From Croceibacterium mercuriale (GTDB lineage Bacteria > Pseudomonadota > Alphaproteobacteria > Sphingomonadales > Sphingomonadaceae): a stretch of 64,000 bases of DNA. Where the stretch lies: NCBI RefSeq assembly GCF_000802385.1, contig NZ_JTDN01000002.1:806001-870000 (forward strand). Reading direction: 5' to 3'. Shown one piece after another: positions 44,660 to 52,779 of the stretch. The first letter of the stretch is position 1; each line of letters starts with the position of its first letter. The notes beneath the pieces are model-generated. The model searched no databases. It had not been told where the DNA came from and worked only from the letters and a program-made list of their open reading frames with translations. Both the position numbers and the translations under genes were made by a program.

Positions 44660-45687
44660 CGGAGCAGGCGCCGGGGCCACCTGCGCGCGATGCCGAGGCC
44701 GGCCGCGATGCCGCCGGCGACCAGTCCCGTGGCAATGCCGGCCTTCAGCAGGTCACGCTGGCGCGAGGTGAAGATCTCCAGCCGGCTGCCGGTCACGCGG
44801 TCGGGCGAATCGCCGTCGATCCGGGCCGGGCCCGACACGGCCTGTTCCAGGTTGCCCGGCTTGTCATCGCTCGGCGCGCCCTGCTGCGCCTCGATGAAGC
44901 CGGCCGCCTGCCAGTCGGCGAGTGCGGGCGCGAGCGCCTGACCCAGCGCCATCTTGGCCGTGGAGCGACCGACCCATGCCTCCCGCTGGGGATCGTCGAT
45001 CATCTGCACGATCGCCTCCGCACACAGCCGCGGATCGTAGAGCGGATCGGGCAGGACCTGTTCGTAGCCGCTGCGGTTGCGCGCCCAGCCGGGCTGCGGC
45101 GTGTTCACCGCCGGCAGGTAGACGACCGACAGGGTGATCGGCAGGTCATCCGCGATCAGCTCCGCCCGCAAGGCATCGGTGAAGCCGGACACCGCGAACT
45201 TGGCCGCGCAGTAAGCCGCCTGCATCGGCACCGCGCGGAAGCCCAGTCCGGACGAGACCTGCACGATTGCACCGGTGCCACGCGGCTTCATGTACCGCAG
45301 CGCGGCCAGCGTGCCGTAGACTTGGCTGAGATAGGTCGTGTCCGTCACCCGGCGGTATTCCGCCGGAGTGATCTCGTCCGCCCGCGCGACCACGGTGGAC
45401 ATGGCGTTGTTGACCCAGGCACCGATCGGGCCGAGCTCCTCCTCGATCTGCGCCGCCGCGGCGTCAACCGCATCGGCATCGGCCACGTCGGTCGGGATCG
45501 CCAGCACGCGCTGGCCATGTTTCGCCAGCATCGCCCGTGCCTGTTCCAGCCGGGCGGGATCGCGCGCCAGGATTGCCACCTGCCAGCCATCGCGAGCCAG
45601 ATGCTTCGCCGTGGCCAAGCCGATGCCGGCGCTGCCGCCGGTCACCACCGCAGTCCGGGTGGTGCTGCCGTCCTGCACCGCCATCAT
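44656..45687 (-). CDS. Short-chain dehydrogenase with C-terminal membrane helix
   Basis: This 343-residue SDR has the NAD(P) motif TGGSAGIGLATAKHLARDG, the NNA block WVNNAMSTVV, catalytic serine in VQVSSGLGF and the catalytic YxxxK in AAYCAAKFAVSGFTDALRAE. After the roughly 250-residue catalytic domain comes a linker and a hydrophobic helix (AGIATGLVAGGIAAGLGI) followed by RRWPRRLLR, a tail-anchor-like end. The substrate is unknown. Its ATG overlaps the stop of the upstream SDR (ATGA), and its stop overlaps the GH15 start, so three genes form one unit. Membrane-tailed SDRs of this type are often part of stress-related clusters in sphingomonads; that is context, not proof. Confidence 0.85.
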   Translation of the reverse strand: MMAVQDGSTTRTAVVTGGSAGIGLATAKHLARDGWQVAILARDPARLEQARAMLAKHGQRVLAIPTDVADADAVDAAAAQIEEELGPIGAWVNNAMSTVVARADEITPAEYRRVTDTTYLSQVYGTLAALRYMKPRGTGAIVQVSSGLGFRAVPMQAAYCAAKFAVSGFTDALRAELIADDLPITLSVVYLPAVNTPQPGWARNRSGYEQVLPDPLYDPRLCAEAIVQMIDDPQREAWVGRSTAKMALGQALAPALADWQAAGFIEAQQGAPSDDKPGNLEQAVSGPARIDGDSPDRVTGSRLEIFTSRQRDLLKAGIATGLVAGGIAAGLGIARRWPRRLLR

Positions 45688-46577
45688 GCGATCCCCGCGC
45701 CGCCGGTCACGCCATAGACCTCACCCGTGATGTAGCTGCCCTCCTGGCTGGCCAGCAGCACATAGACGGGCGCGATCTCCACCGGCTGCCCCGGGCGGCC
45801 GATCTCGCTTTTGCTGCCGAACTTCTGCACGGCCTCCTGCGTCTGCCCGCCGGATGGCTGCAGCACGGTCCAGAACGGGCCGGGTGCGACCACGTTGGCG
45901 CGGACACCCTTCTCGATCAGCTGCTTGGCCAGTGCCTTGGTATAAGCGACGATGCCGGCCTTGGTGGTGGCATAGTCCAGCAGGTGCGCCGAGGGGTCAT
46001 AGGCCTGCACCGACGCGGTGGTGATCACCGCGCCGCCGGCGGGCAGGTGCGGCACGGCCGCCTGCGCGATCCAGTGCAGGGCATACAGGTTGGTCTTCAT
46101 TGTCCGGTCGAAATCCTCGGACGTCAGCTCGGACACATCGGGCCGGGTCTGCTGGCGTCCGGCGTTCACCACCAGGATGTCCAGCCCGCCCAGCCTCTCC
46201 ACCGCCTGCGCCACCAGCGTGCGGCACCATCCCTCGTCCGTCACATCGCCCGGCAGCGCCACCGCGGTGCGGCCTTCCGCCTCGATCAGGGCGATCACCT
46301 CGGCGGCATCGGCTTCCTCGTCCGCCAGGTAGGAGATCGCGACATCCGCGCCTTCGCGGGCATAGGCGATCGCGGCGGCGCGGCCGATGCCGCTGTCGCC
46401 ACCGGTGATCAGTGCCCGGCGGCCGGCCAGCCGGCCCGATCCGGTGTAGCTGGTTTCGCCATGGTCGGCCTGGGGGTCCATCTTGCGCGCCAGACCCGGC
46501 GCCGCCTGTGGCTGCTCCGGGAAGGGGGGCTGGGGATACTGGGTGCGGGGATCCTGCATCGTCAGGCGCTCGCTCAT
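45684..46577 (-). CDS. YghA-like SDR oxidoreductase
   Basis: This 297-residue SDR has an N-terminal leader rich in Pro and Gln (DPRTQYPQPPFPEQPQAAPG) and then LITGGDSGIGRAAAIAYARE, the 'TGGDSGIG' hallmark of the YghA/YdaD branch. It also has LVVNAGRQQTRP, the active-site region ITTASVQAYDPSAHLLDYAT with TKAGIVAYTKALAKQL, and a C-terminal YITGEVYGVTGG. ACGGAG precedes the ATG at 46577. Members of this branch are general-stress-induced aldehyde/ketone reductases of undefined substrate. It is coupled to the next SDR by an ATGA overlap. Confidence 0.88.
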   Translation of the reverse strand: MSERLTMQDPRTQYPQPPFPEQPQAAPGLARKMDPQADHGETSYTGSGRLAGRRALITGGDSGIGRAAAIAYAREGADVAISYLADEEADAAEVIALIEAEGRTAVALPGDVTDEGWCRTLVAQAVERLGGLDILVVNAGRQQTRPDVSELTSEDFDRTMKTNLYALHWIAQAAVPHLPAGGAVITTASVQAYDPSAHLLDYATTKAGIVAYTKALAKQLIEKGVRANVVAPGPFWTVLQPSGGQTQEAVQKFGSKSEIGRPGQPVEIAPVYVLLASQEGSYITGEVYGVTGGAGIA

Positions 46578-46630
46578 GCGGCAACTCCGTTGTTCTGGTG
46601 TTGCAGGCAGAGGTTCCGAGCGCAGCAGAT

Positions 46631-46652
46631 GTTCCGGATTTAACACCGGAAC
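46631..46652. other. Inverted repeat beside the poly-G tract
   Basis: GTTCCGG (46631-46637) and CCGGAAC (46646-46652) flank an 8-base loop, with TTTT following on the plus strand. On the minus strand it lies between the receiver gene stop and the SDR start, where it could act as a weak terminator or an operator. Confidence 0.35.
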
Positions 46653-46658
46653 TTTTCC

Positions 46659-46672
46659 GGGGGGGGGGGGGG
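46659..46672 (+). repeat. Homopolymer of 14 G
   Basis: An uninterrupted run of 14 G on the plus strand (14 C in the coding direction) lies 13 bases past the end of the receiver gene. Long G-runs can slip in replication or be miscounted in sequencing. Confidence 0.9.
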
Positions 46673-46684
46673 CGGGCGCGGGCC

Positions 46685-47077
46685 CTAGTCGATCACGAAG
46701 TCCTCCTCCGCCTCGCGCGGGGCCAGCCGGGCCATCGCGTCGAGCAGCGCGGCCATGGCGACCGGCTTCACGATCACCTCGTCCGCGCCAGCCGCGAGGC
46801 AGCGGGTGCGCAGGTCGGGTGCCATGTCGGCGGTCACCACGATGACCGGCGCGGACTGGTTGGGGCCGATCGTCCCACGCAGCAGGCCGATTGCGGTGAT
46901 GCCGTCCATGCCGGGCATCCGCAGGTCCATCAGCACCATGTCGTACGGCTTGGCCGCCAGCATCCGCAGGCCGCTCTCCGCCTCTTCCGCCTCTTCCATG
47001 GTGGCGCCGACGACGCGGAGCATGTCCCGCACGACGCGGCGGTTCATGGGATCGTCTTCGACAAACAGGACCAGCAT
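46685..47077 (-). CDS. Single-domain response regulator (receiver only)
   Basis: This 130-residue CheY-like receiver has the acidic pair in FVEDDPMNRRVVRDML, phospho-acceptor aspartate in MVLMDLRMPGMDG, conserved threonine in VVTADMAPDL and lysine in VIVKPVAMAALL. It has no output domain, so it likely acts as a phosphate relay or binds a protein. It ends DFVID. It lies 64 bases downstream of the hybrid histidine kinase on the same strand and is its natural partner. The 14-base homopolymer follows its stop. Confidence 0.92.
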   Translation of the reverse strand: MLVLFVEDDPMNRRVVRDMLRVVGATMEEAEEAESGLRMLAAKPYDMVLMDLRMPGMDGITAIGLLRGTIGPNQSAPVIVVTADMAPDLRTRCLAAGADEVIVKPVAMAALLDAMARLAPREAEEDFVID

Positions 47078-47141
47078 TCTCGACGCACTCCAGCAACCCT
47101 GCAGCGGCTTTAGACCGGCAAGGTAAATAGCCTGTTAGCCG

Positions 47142-49541
47142 TCAGGCGGCATCGGCCAAAGGTTGCGTGAACAACCCCCGCACTGCCGACAGCAGTTGCG
47201 CACCGCTCACCGGCTTGGCCAGCACGGTCATTGCCCCGCCACTGCCCTCGGCAGAATCGCCGGCGACCAGCAGGATCGTCGGCACGGACGATTCGCGCAG
47301 GCGTGCCATCGTGCCGGGACGGCAGGCACCGGCATCGACCAGCAATCCGTCGATCCCGCCGTCCTCCAGCAGGGCCAGTGCCGCCACTTCGTCGGACAGC
47401 GGCAGCGAAGCGGCGCAATGCGGCCGCAGCAGCCCGGCCAGCTTCAGCCGCCGTGCGGGATCGGCCTCCACGATGCCGATACGGGCGGCGGACAGGGTCT
47501 GCGGCGGGGGCGACTGCTCGACGATCGCCTCCTGCACCGGCAGGTCCAGCGTGAAGCGGCTGCCATGTCCGGGTTCGCTCGCCAGCGTCAGCGTCCCGCC
47601 CAGCGCCCCTGCCAGGTTACGGCAGATGGCCAGGCCCAGGCCCGTGCCGCTGAACTGCCGGGTCATGGCACTGTCCACTTGGTGGAACGCTTCAAACACA
47701 TGGGCCTGCTGGTCGGCGGGGATGCCGATGCCGGTATCTTCCACCGCCAGCATCAGGTGCCCGGCTGCCGGATCGTGCGTGGCGAGCACGCGCACCTCGC
47801 CGGTGGCGGTGAACTTGATGGCATTGGACAGCAGGTTGAACAGGATCTGGCGCAGCTTGGCGCCGTCCGTTTCCACCGGCAGCGCGCCGAGCGTCAGCTC
47901 CGCCACCAGCCGCAGCCCCTTGGCCGCGGCGCGTGCGCGCCACAGTGCGACCGCATCGTCCAGGATCGGCTGCAGGCGGGTGGGCGCCAGCTGCACGCCG
48001 ATCTCCCCCGCCTCCATCTTGGCCAGGTCCAGGATATCGTCCACCAGCACGCGCATCGTCTCGCCCGCGCCATGCACCAGCTGCACCTGCTCGCGGGTCT
48101 CGCCGGCGATCTCCGGCCGGGCCAGCATCACCTGCGTCATGCCCAGGATGCCGTTCAGCGGGGTGCGGATCTCGTGACTGGTCATCGCCAGGAAGTCGGT
48201 CTTGGCCCGCAGCGCACCTTCCAGCTCGGCGTTGACGCCGGTCAGCACCGTGTTGGCATCGCGCACCTGGTTGCGGCTGCGGCGGATCGACCAGGTCGCC
48301 CAGCCCATCAGCGCCAGCAGCACGAAGGCGGCGCTGCCCAGCAGGGCGAACACGTTGGTGCGGTATCGCCCGCGCTGCCGTTCCATCTGCACGTCGCGTT
48401 CCAGCTGCCCCTGCTTCAGCTGGGCGATGCGCAGGTTCTGGTTGGCGAAGTCGAACTGCGCGGCCATCAGCTGCGAGCTGGCGGTGGCGGTCAGGGCACT
48501 CGCCTCGCTGTCGATCCGCTTGGATGCGGCGAGATGCTCGTAGGCGAGCGGGAGTTGCCCCAGGCGTCGGTAAACCTGTGCAGCCGCCTCATGAAACTCG
48601 CGGAACCTGGCGTCCGTGCGGGTCAGGTCCAGCCCGGCGAAGGTGCGCTCCAGCCAGCGGGCGGCAGCGGGGTTGTCGCCCTTCGCCGCCGCCACCTTTG
48701 CCATCACGCCATATACTGTCGAGCGCCAGCTGGCCGCCTCCGCCATGCGACTGAGCGCGAGCGCGCGATCCGCATTGCGGGCGGCCGCGGCCACCTTGCC
48801 GCCATCCACCTGCGCCAGTGCCAGGTTGCCCAGCACCCGGGCTTGCAGCAACGGGCTACCCAGTTCGCGGGCATCGTTCATTGCTGCCGCGAAGCTGGCT
48901 TCTGCTTCCTGCCAGCGGCCCAGCCGGCGCAGCGCCTCGCCCGTGGTGTTCTTCGATGCCAGGGTGATCGCCGGATCGCCGGGAAACAGCTCTTCGGCCT
49001 GCCGGTTGTAGCGCAGCATCCGTTCGGTATCGCCGGCTTCCCAGTAGATCTGGCCGATATCCTGCAGCGCCAGCGCCTGGCTGCGCGGTTCACCGGCGGC
49101 GCGGAACAGGCGGAAGGCCGTCAGCAGGTCGGTCAGCGACTGGTGCGGGCGGCCCCGTTCGCCAGCGATGAATCCCCGCGCCCGCATCAGGTCACCCTGC
49201 AGCTTGGTCCGCGGGGCATGGCGATCTGCCAGCAGCAGGGCCTGCGCGACCTGTTCGTTCGCGTCGGTCAGCCGGTTCAGTCCGATCAACGCCTCCGCGC
49301 GCAACCACAGGGCCGTGGCACGGGCCACGTCTCCCGTGTCGCCGGACAGCGCGGCCGCACGCACCAGCGCGTGGTCGGCCTCTGCCAGCGCAGCCTCCGG
49401 ATCGGCCATCATGGCGGTCTTGGCCCTGGCGATCGCCCGTTCGAAGGCGAACTGCGCCGGCGTCGGGGCGGCAGGGCCGGGTGCCGCCGCGGGCAGCAGC
49501 AGCAGCGCGGTGGCAGCAAGCAGGAGGCGCGCGGGTGTCAT
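47142..49541 (-). CDS. Hybrid histidine kinase with periplasmic TPR sensor
   Basis: This 799-residue protein has a signal peptide (MTPARLLLAATALLLLPAAA), a TPR-like helical sensor (about 35-370; ALALQDIGQIYWEAGDTERM, LGNLALAQVDGGKVAAAARN, REFHEAAAQVYRRLGQLPLA), a coiled segment and a transmembrane helix at about 396-418. HisKA follows with H456 in TSHEIRTPLNGILG, then HATPase_c (FNLLSNAIKF, VEDTGIGIPAD, GTGLGLAICRN). The C-terminal receiver (about 685-799) keeps an aspartate in GLLVDAG and lysine in LAKPV but is otherwise divergent. The TPR sensor faces the periplasm, so a peptide or envelope protein is a plausible ligand. It sits between the TGYIRAF-repeat autotransporter and a lone receiver. 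Confidence 0.92.
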   Translation of the reverse strand: MTPARLLLAATALLLLPAAAPGPAAPTPAQFAFERAIARAKTAMMADPEAALAEADHALVRAAALSGDTGDVARATALWLRAEALIGLNRLTDANEQVAQALLLADRHAPRTKLQGDLMRARGFIAGERGRPHQSLTDLLTAFRLFRAAGEPRSQALALQDIGQIYWEAGDTERMLRYNRQAEELFPGDPAITLASKNTTGEALRRLGRWQEAEASFAAAMNDARELGSPLLQARVLGNLALAQVDGGKVAAAARNADRALALSRMAEAASWRSTVYGVMAKVAAAKGDNPAAARWLERTFAGLDLTRTDARFREFHEAAAQVYRRLGQLPLAYEHLAASKRIDSEASALTATASSQLMAAQFDFANQNLRIAQLKQGQLERDVQMERQRGRYRTNVFALLGSAAFVLLALMGWATWSIRRSRNQVRDANTVLTGVNAELEGALRAKTDFLAMTSHEIRTPLNGILGMTQVMLARPEIAGETREQVQLVHGAGETMRVLVDDILDLAKMEAGEIGVQLAPTRLQPILDDAVALWRARAAAKGLRLVAELTLGALPVETDGAKLRQILFNLLSNAIKFTATGEVRVLATHDPAAGHLMLAVEDTGIGIPADQQAHVFEAFHQVDSAMTRQFSGTGLGLAICRNLAGALGGTLTLASEPGHGSRFTLDLPVQEAIVEQSPPPQTLSAARIGIVEADPARRLKLAGLLRPHCAASLPLSDEVAALALLEDGGIDGLLVDAGACRPGTMARLRESSVPTILLVAGDSAEGSGGAMTVLAKPVSGAQLLSAVRGLFTQPLADAA

Positions 49542-49554
49542 CCTGCGGCTTGTA

Positions 49555-49594
49555 GGGGCGGGGCGGTTAAGGCTTCGCAAAGCCGCCCCGCCCC
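49555..49594 (-). terminator. Long stem-loop between autotransporter and kinase genes
   Basis: GGGGCGGGGCGG (49555-49566) pairs perfectly with CCGCCCCGCCCC (49583-49594), and the loop holds an inner GGCTT/AAGCC hairpin. It fills most of the 64-base gap after the autotransporter stop on the minus strand. It lacks a T-run, so it may attenuate rather than end transcription into the kinase gene. Confidence 0.5.
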
Positions 49595-49605
49595 GCATGT
49601 CAGGG

Positions 49606-52600
49606 TCAGAAACCCCAGCGCAGATTGCCGCCCACGGTCCAGGCCGGCATGTCGGGGTTGCGTTCCCGCAGTTCGGCACTGCTGAACAGGCTGGCAGAAC
49701 CGCGACCGCCGGCAATGTCGGTGCCATAGATTGCCTCCGCCAGCATCCGCCGGCCCTCCGGCGCGCCGATGCCGACCTCCCGCGTGACGATCCCGATCTC
49801 ACCCGATTCGCGGTCGATCACCTCGCGCGCGCTGTACCGGATCGTGCCCCGTTCCATCGTCAGCGGCTGCGCCAGCGACAGGCGCAACCGGTCGGTCCCC
49901 CCCAGCACCGCCTGCTTGGCAACGCCGACCTGGAATGCGGAGCTGAGTGTATCGCCAACCTGCAATGCGGCATTGCGGTGCGATGCGCTGGTGGCCAGCG
50001 TGCCGCTGGCGAACAGGCTGAGCCCGCCGCCGACGGCCGCATCGCCCGCGATCGTCATGCCGGTACTGGCGGTGCCGTCACCGAAGTCGCCGCGATTGAG
50101 CGACCGCACGCCCAGGAAGGCACCCCTCTCCTCCAGCCGGGTGAAGGCGGTGGACAAGGCCACGCCCGCGCTCGGCCGCCAGGTCACCTTCGCCTGCGAC
50201 GCAACGGCACGATAATCGTCCAGTTGCGACAGTAGCGGGGTATCGACCGGGTCGAAGAAGGCACCGCCCATGTCCTGCTCGATCGGGCGATCCTGCCGGG
50301 TCACACCCATCTGTACTTCAAGCCGAGGAGCAATGCGCAGCGTGGTGGCGACATGCGCGCCGCCGCTGGCAAAGCCGAGCAGCGGGTTGGCGCCGCCGGT
50401 CTGCGGATTGAAGTCACCCGTCATCTGCAGTCCGCCGGTGCCGCCCAGCAGGACCGCGCCGTCGCCATGGCCGAAGCCCACGCTGAAGCGGCTGTCGGGT
50501 GCGGACACCTCCACGCTGGCGCGCAGCATGGTCCGGTCGGCATGACCCATGCTCACCACCTGCTCGGTGCGCCCGCGCGTCGCGACGCTCCAGCCGCCGG
50601 GCAGCGGCGTGGCGGTGCCGGGCACCAGGTCGGTCAGCGCGGCGATGTGCCGGTTGCTGCCGCCCCCACCGATCCAGCCGATCAGGCGGTGATAGACGAA
50701 TTCCTGGAAGGTGCGCCCGTTCACGCCGGCATTGAACAGCCGGTCCGACAGCGGGATCAGGAAGTCACGCTCGGCACTGTCGATCTTCTCGAACGCGGTG
50801 AAATACATGTCGTTCGCCGACCAGGACGGCCTGACGCCGCTGCGCGCCAGACTATGCGCAGTGACTTCCTGCGTGCCGTTGCCGCCGATCAGGTAGTATT
50901 TGAGCTTCCCGAAATCGAGCGGCGCCTGCGACGCTTCGATATCCAGCAGGCCGTGGCCATAGACCGGGTCCACGCCGGGCGCGCCTAGGTCCTGCGCGCT
51001 TTCCAGGATGATCTTGGCGGTGTCGCGCGGATAGTTGCGCAGCCACGGCCAGCGATCGTGCAGAAGCGCGATTGCGCCCGATACCAGCGGCGCGGCGAAG
51101 GACGTGCCGGACATGCGGGTCACGCCGCCCGCATGGTCGGCCACCAGGATCAGCTCGCCCGGTGCCACAAGGAAGCGGTTCATCAGGAGGCCGCTTTCCT
51201 TCAGGTAATCGGACTTCTCGAACTTGTCCTTGCCGTTCCAAACCGCGCGGTTCTTGCAGTCGCTGCCATCGGTGATGCAGGCGGTGCCGGGGGTGTTGGA
51301 GAAGGACGAGATCGTGCCGCCCGGATCGACCGACCCGACCACCAGGAAGGTGCTGTCTAACGCGCCCTTCATGTCGATATTGCTGGCCTGGGTGATCCCG
51401 TCATTGCCCGCGGCGATGACGTAGAGGACCTTGTCCTTCTGGCTGTCGATGACGGAGGCGCGGAACACGTTGCGCCATTCGCCCGGCAGTGTCTGCCCGC
51501 TGACGCCCAGCGACAGGTTGACGACGGAGGCACCGGCGCGTGTCACCGCATTGATGCCGGCGCGTACATCGTCCCAGTTCGCCGTCATGCTCTGGTCGAA
51601 CGGGTTGTAGGCGGCGATGCGCGCGAGCGGCGCGATGCCCATCACGCCGCGGCCATCATGCGATGCGACCATCAGGCTGCCTACGGCGGTGCCATGCGGA
51701 TTGTCCACATTGGCGTAGCCGCCATTGAACACCACCTTGGACGCGACATCGCTGTCCGCCGCGGCGAAGAAGTCGACCAGGCCGATCGTGGTGTTGCGTC
51801 CGCCGCCCTGCACCTGCGTCAGCGCCGGCCGCCAGTTGACCGCGTTCATCCAGTGATCGGTGTTGTCCATGCCGGACAGGCCCATCATCTCGTCGTGCCA
51901 GTCCAGCATCATCAGCTGCCGGTCGACCAGGTCCAGACGCCCCAGCGATGCCGGATCGGCGGGATCGACGTTCCAGCTGGCATAGAACCGGTCGGCGAAT
52001 CCTTCGGCGAAATCCTTGCCGGTGCGCTGACGCACGACATCGCCCCAGATGGCCGCACCATCGGCTGCAATCCCTTGCCACTGCGCGGCCAACGCGGTGT
52101 AGTCGCCACTGGCATCGGCCTGCACCCACAGGCCGAGGGTGTCGTCGATCTTCGGGATGTAGCCTTCGGCGAAGGCGCGGATGTAGCCGGTCTGCGCGCT
52201 GAGATCGCCACCCACCGGGGTCAGGCTACCCCAGAAGGCGCGGATATAGCCGGTATAGGGATCGATATCCCTGTCGAACGCCCGGATGTAGCCGGTGTGG
52301 GGCGCCGCTTCCCCGGCGAATGCCCGGATGTATCCGGTGAAGGGCTGCAGGCTGCCGCCAAAGGCGCGAATGTACCCGGTCTGCGGATCGATCCCGCCGC
52401 CGAACGCGCGGATATACCCGGTCTTGGGGTCGATCTCGCCGCTGAATGCCCGGATGTAGCCGGTCATCGGGGCCGCCCGACCATCCTCGACCGGCTGCGA
52501 CGTCATGGTCGGCACCGGCAGCGGCGGCGGCGTGGCCGGGCCGCCGCGCAGCATGGTGGCAAGTGCCGTGGTGCCGCTGTCTGCAGGTTCCAGCACCTGT

Positions 52601-52680
52601 GCCTGGGCCGGTGGCGCGGCAAACGGCAGCATGGTGGCCACCGCTGCCAGCAGGCGTCCCCTGGTGGAAAGTAAAAGCAT
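49606..52680 (-). CDS. S8 subtilase autotransporter with seven TGYIRAF repeats
   Basis: This 1024-residue protein has a signal peptide (LLAAVATMLPFAAPPAQAQ) and a Pro-rich linker. Seven copies of TGYIRAF occupy residues 73-177 in mostly 14-residue units. A subtilisin domain follows with D303 (TTIGLVDFF), H329 (NPHGTAVGS) and S527 (MSGTSFAAP), plus the oxyanion Asn block VIAAGNDG. The C-terminal region from about 730 (GGWSVATRGRTEQVVSMG onward) looks like an outer-membrane autotransporter barrel ending GNLRWGF with terminal Phe. It would be exported and then displayed on or released from the cell surface. The repeats sit where a propeptide would be. GGGAGG fixes the start at 52680. It lies between an EAL gene and a sensor kinase gene. 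The function of the repeats is unknown to me. Confidence 0.9.
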   Translation of the reverse strand: MLLLSTRGRLLAAVATMLPFAAPPAQAQVLEPADSGTTALATMLRGGPATPPPLPVPTMTSQPVEDGRAAPMTGYIRAFSGEIDPKTGYIRAFGGGIDPQTGYIRAFGGSLQPFTGYIRAFAGEAAPHTGYIRAFDRDIDPYTGYIRAFWGSLTPVGGDLSAQTGYIRAFAEGYIPKIDDTLGLWVQADASGDYTALAAQWQGIAADGAAIWGDVVRQRTGKDFAEGFADRFYASWNVDPADPASLGRLDLVDRQLMMLDWHDEMMGLSGMDNTDHWMNAVNWRPALTQVQGGGRNTTIGLVDFFAAADSDVASKVVFNGGYANVDNPHGTAVGSLMVASHDGRGVMGIAPLARIAAYNPFDQSMTANWDDVRAGINAVTRAGASVVNLSLGVSGQTLPGEWRNVFRASVIDSQKDKVLYVIAAGNDGITQASNIDMKGALDSTFLVVGSVDPGGTISSFSNTPGTACITDGSDCKNRAVWNGKDKFEKSDYLKESGLLMNRFLVAPGELILVADHAGGVTRMSGTSFAAPLVSGAIALLHDRWPWLRNYPRDTAKIILESAQDLGAPGVDPVYGHGLLDIEASQAPLDFGKLKYYLIGGNGTQEVTAHSLARSGVRPSWSANDMYFTAFEKIDSAERDFLIPLSDRLFNAGVNGRTFQEFVYHRLIGWIGGGGSNRHIAALTDLVPGTATPLPGGWSVATRGRTEQVVSMGHADRTMLRASVEVSAPDSRFSVGFGHGDGAVLLGGTGGLQMTGDFNPQTGGANPLLGFASGGAHVATTLRIAPRLEVQMGVTRQDRPIEQDMGGAFFDPVDTPLLSQLDDYRAVASQAKVTWRPSAGVALSTAFTRLEERGAFLGVRSLNRGDFGDGTASTGMTIAGDAAVGGGLSLFASGTLATSASHRNAALQVGDTLSSAFQVGVAKQAVLGGTDRLRLSLAQPLTMERGTIRYSAREVIDRESGEIGIVTREVGIGAPEGRRMLAEAIYGTDIAGGRGSASLFSSAELRERNPDMPAWTVGGNLRWGF
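52150..52464 (-). repeat. Seven tandem TGYIRAF coding repeats
   Basis: Seven heptapeptides TGYIRAF are identical in amino acids but differ in synonymous codons: Gly as GGC, GGG or GGA; Tyr TAC or TAT; Ile ATC or ATT; Arg CGG or CGC; Ala GCA, GCG or GCC; Phe TTC or TTT. Period is 42 bases (14 codons) except between copies 6 and 7 (63 bases). Spacers vary (SGEIDPK, GGGIDPQ, GGSLQPF, AGEAAPH, DRDIDPY). Confidence 0.95.
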
Positions 52681-52779
52681 CGTGCCCTCCCGTTGCAAGG
52701 CCGCGAATCGACCGTCAGGCAGGGGCACGTTGGCAGGGGCAGGGTATCCGGCCCGCAAAGGAACGAAGTTAAGAAGTGG

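Noticed and set aside
46053-46660. GGAAC boxes upstream of the YghA-like SDR (minus strand) as EcfG promoters
   Set aside because: Two GGAAC occurrences lie in the 46578-46660 gap, but neither is followed by CGTT or GTT at 15-18 bases, unlike the site before glgE.
52150-52464. 42-base periodic repeats that could be taken for a CRISPR array
   Set aside because: The repeats are imperfect at DNA level, in frame inside a signal-peptide-bearing ORF, and conserved as protein; spacers are not unique foreign-like sequences and no cas genes exist.
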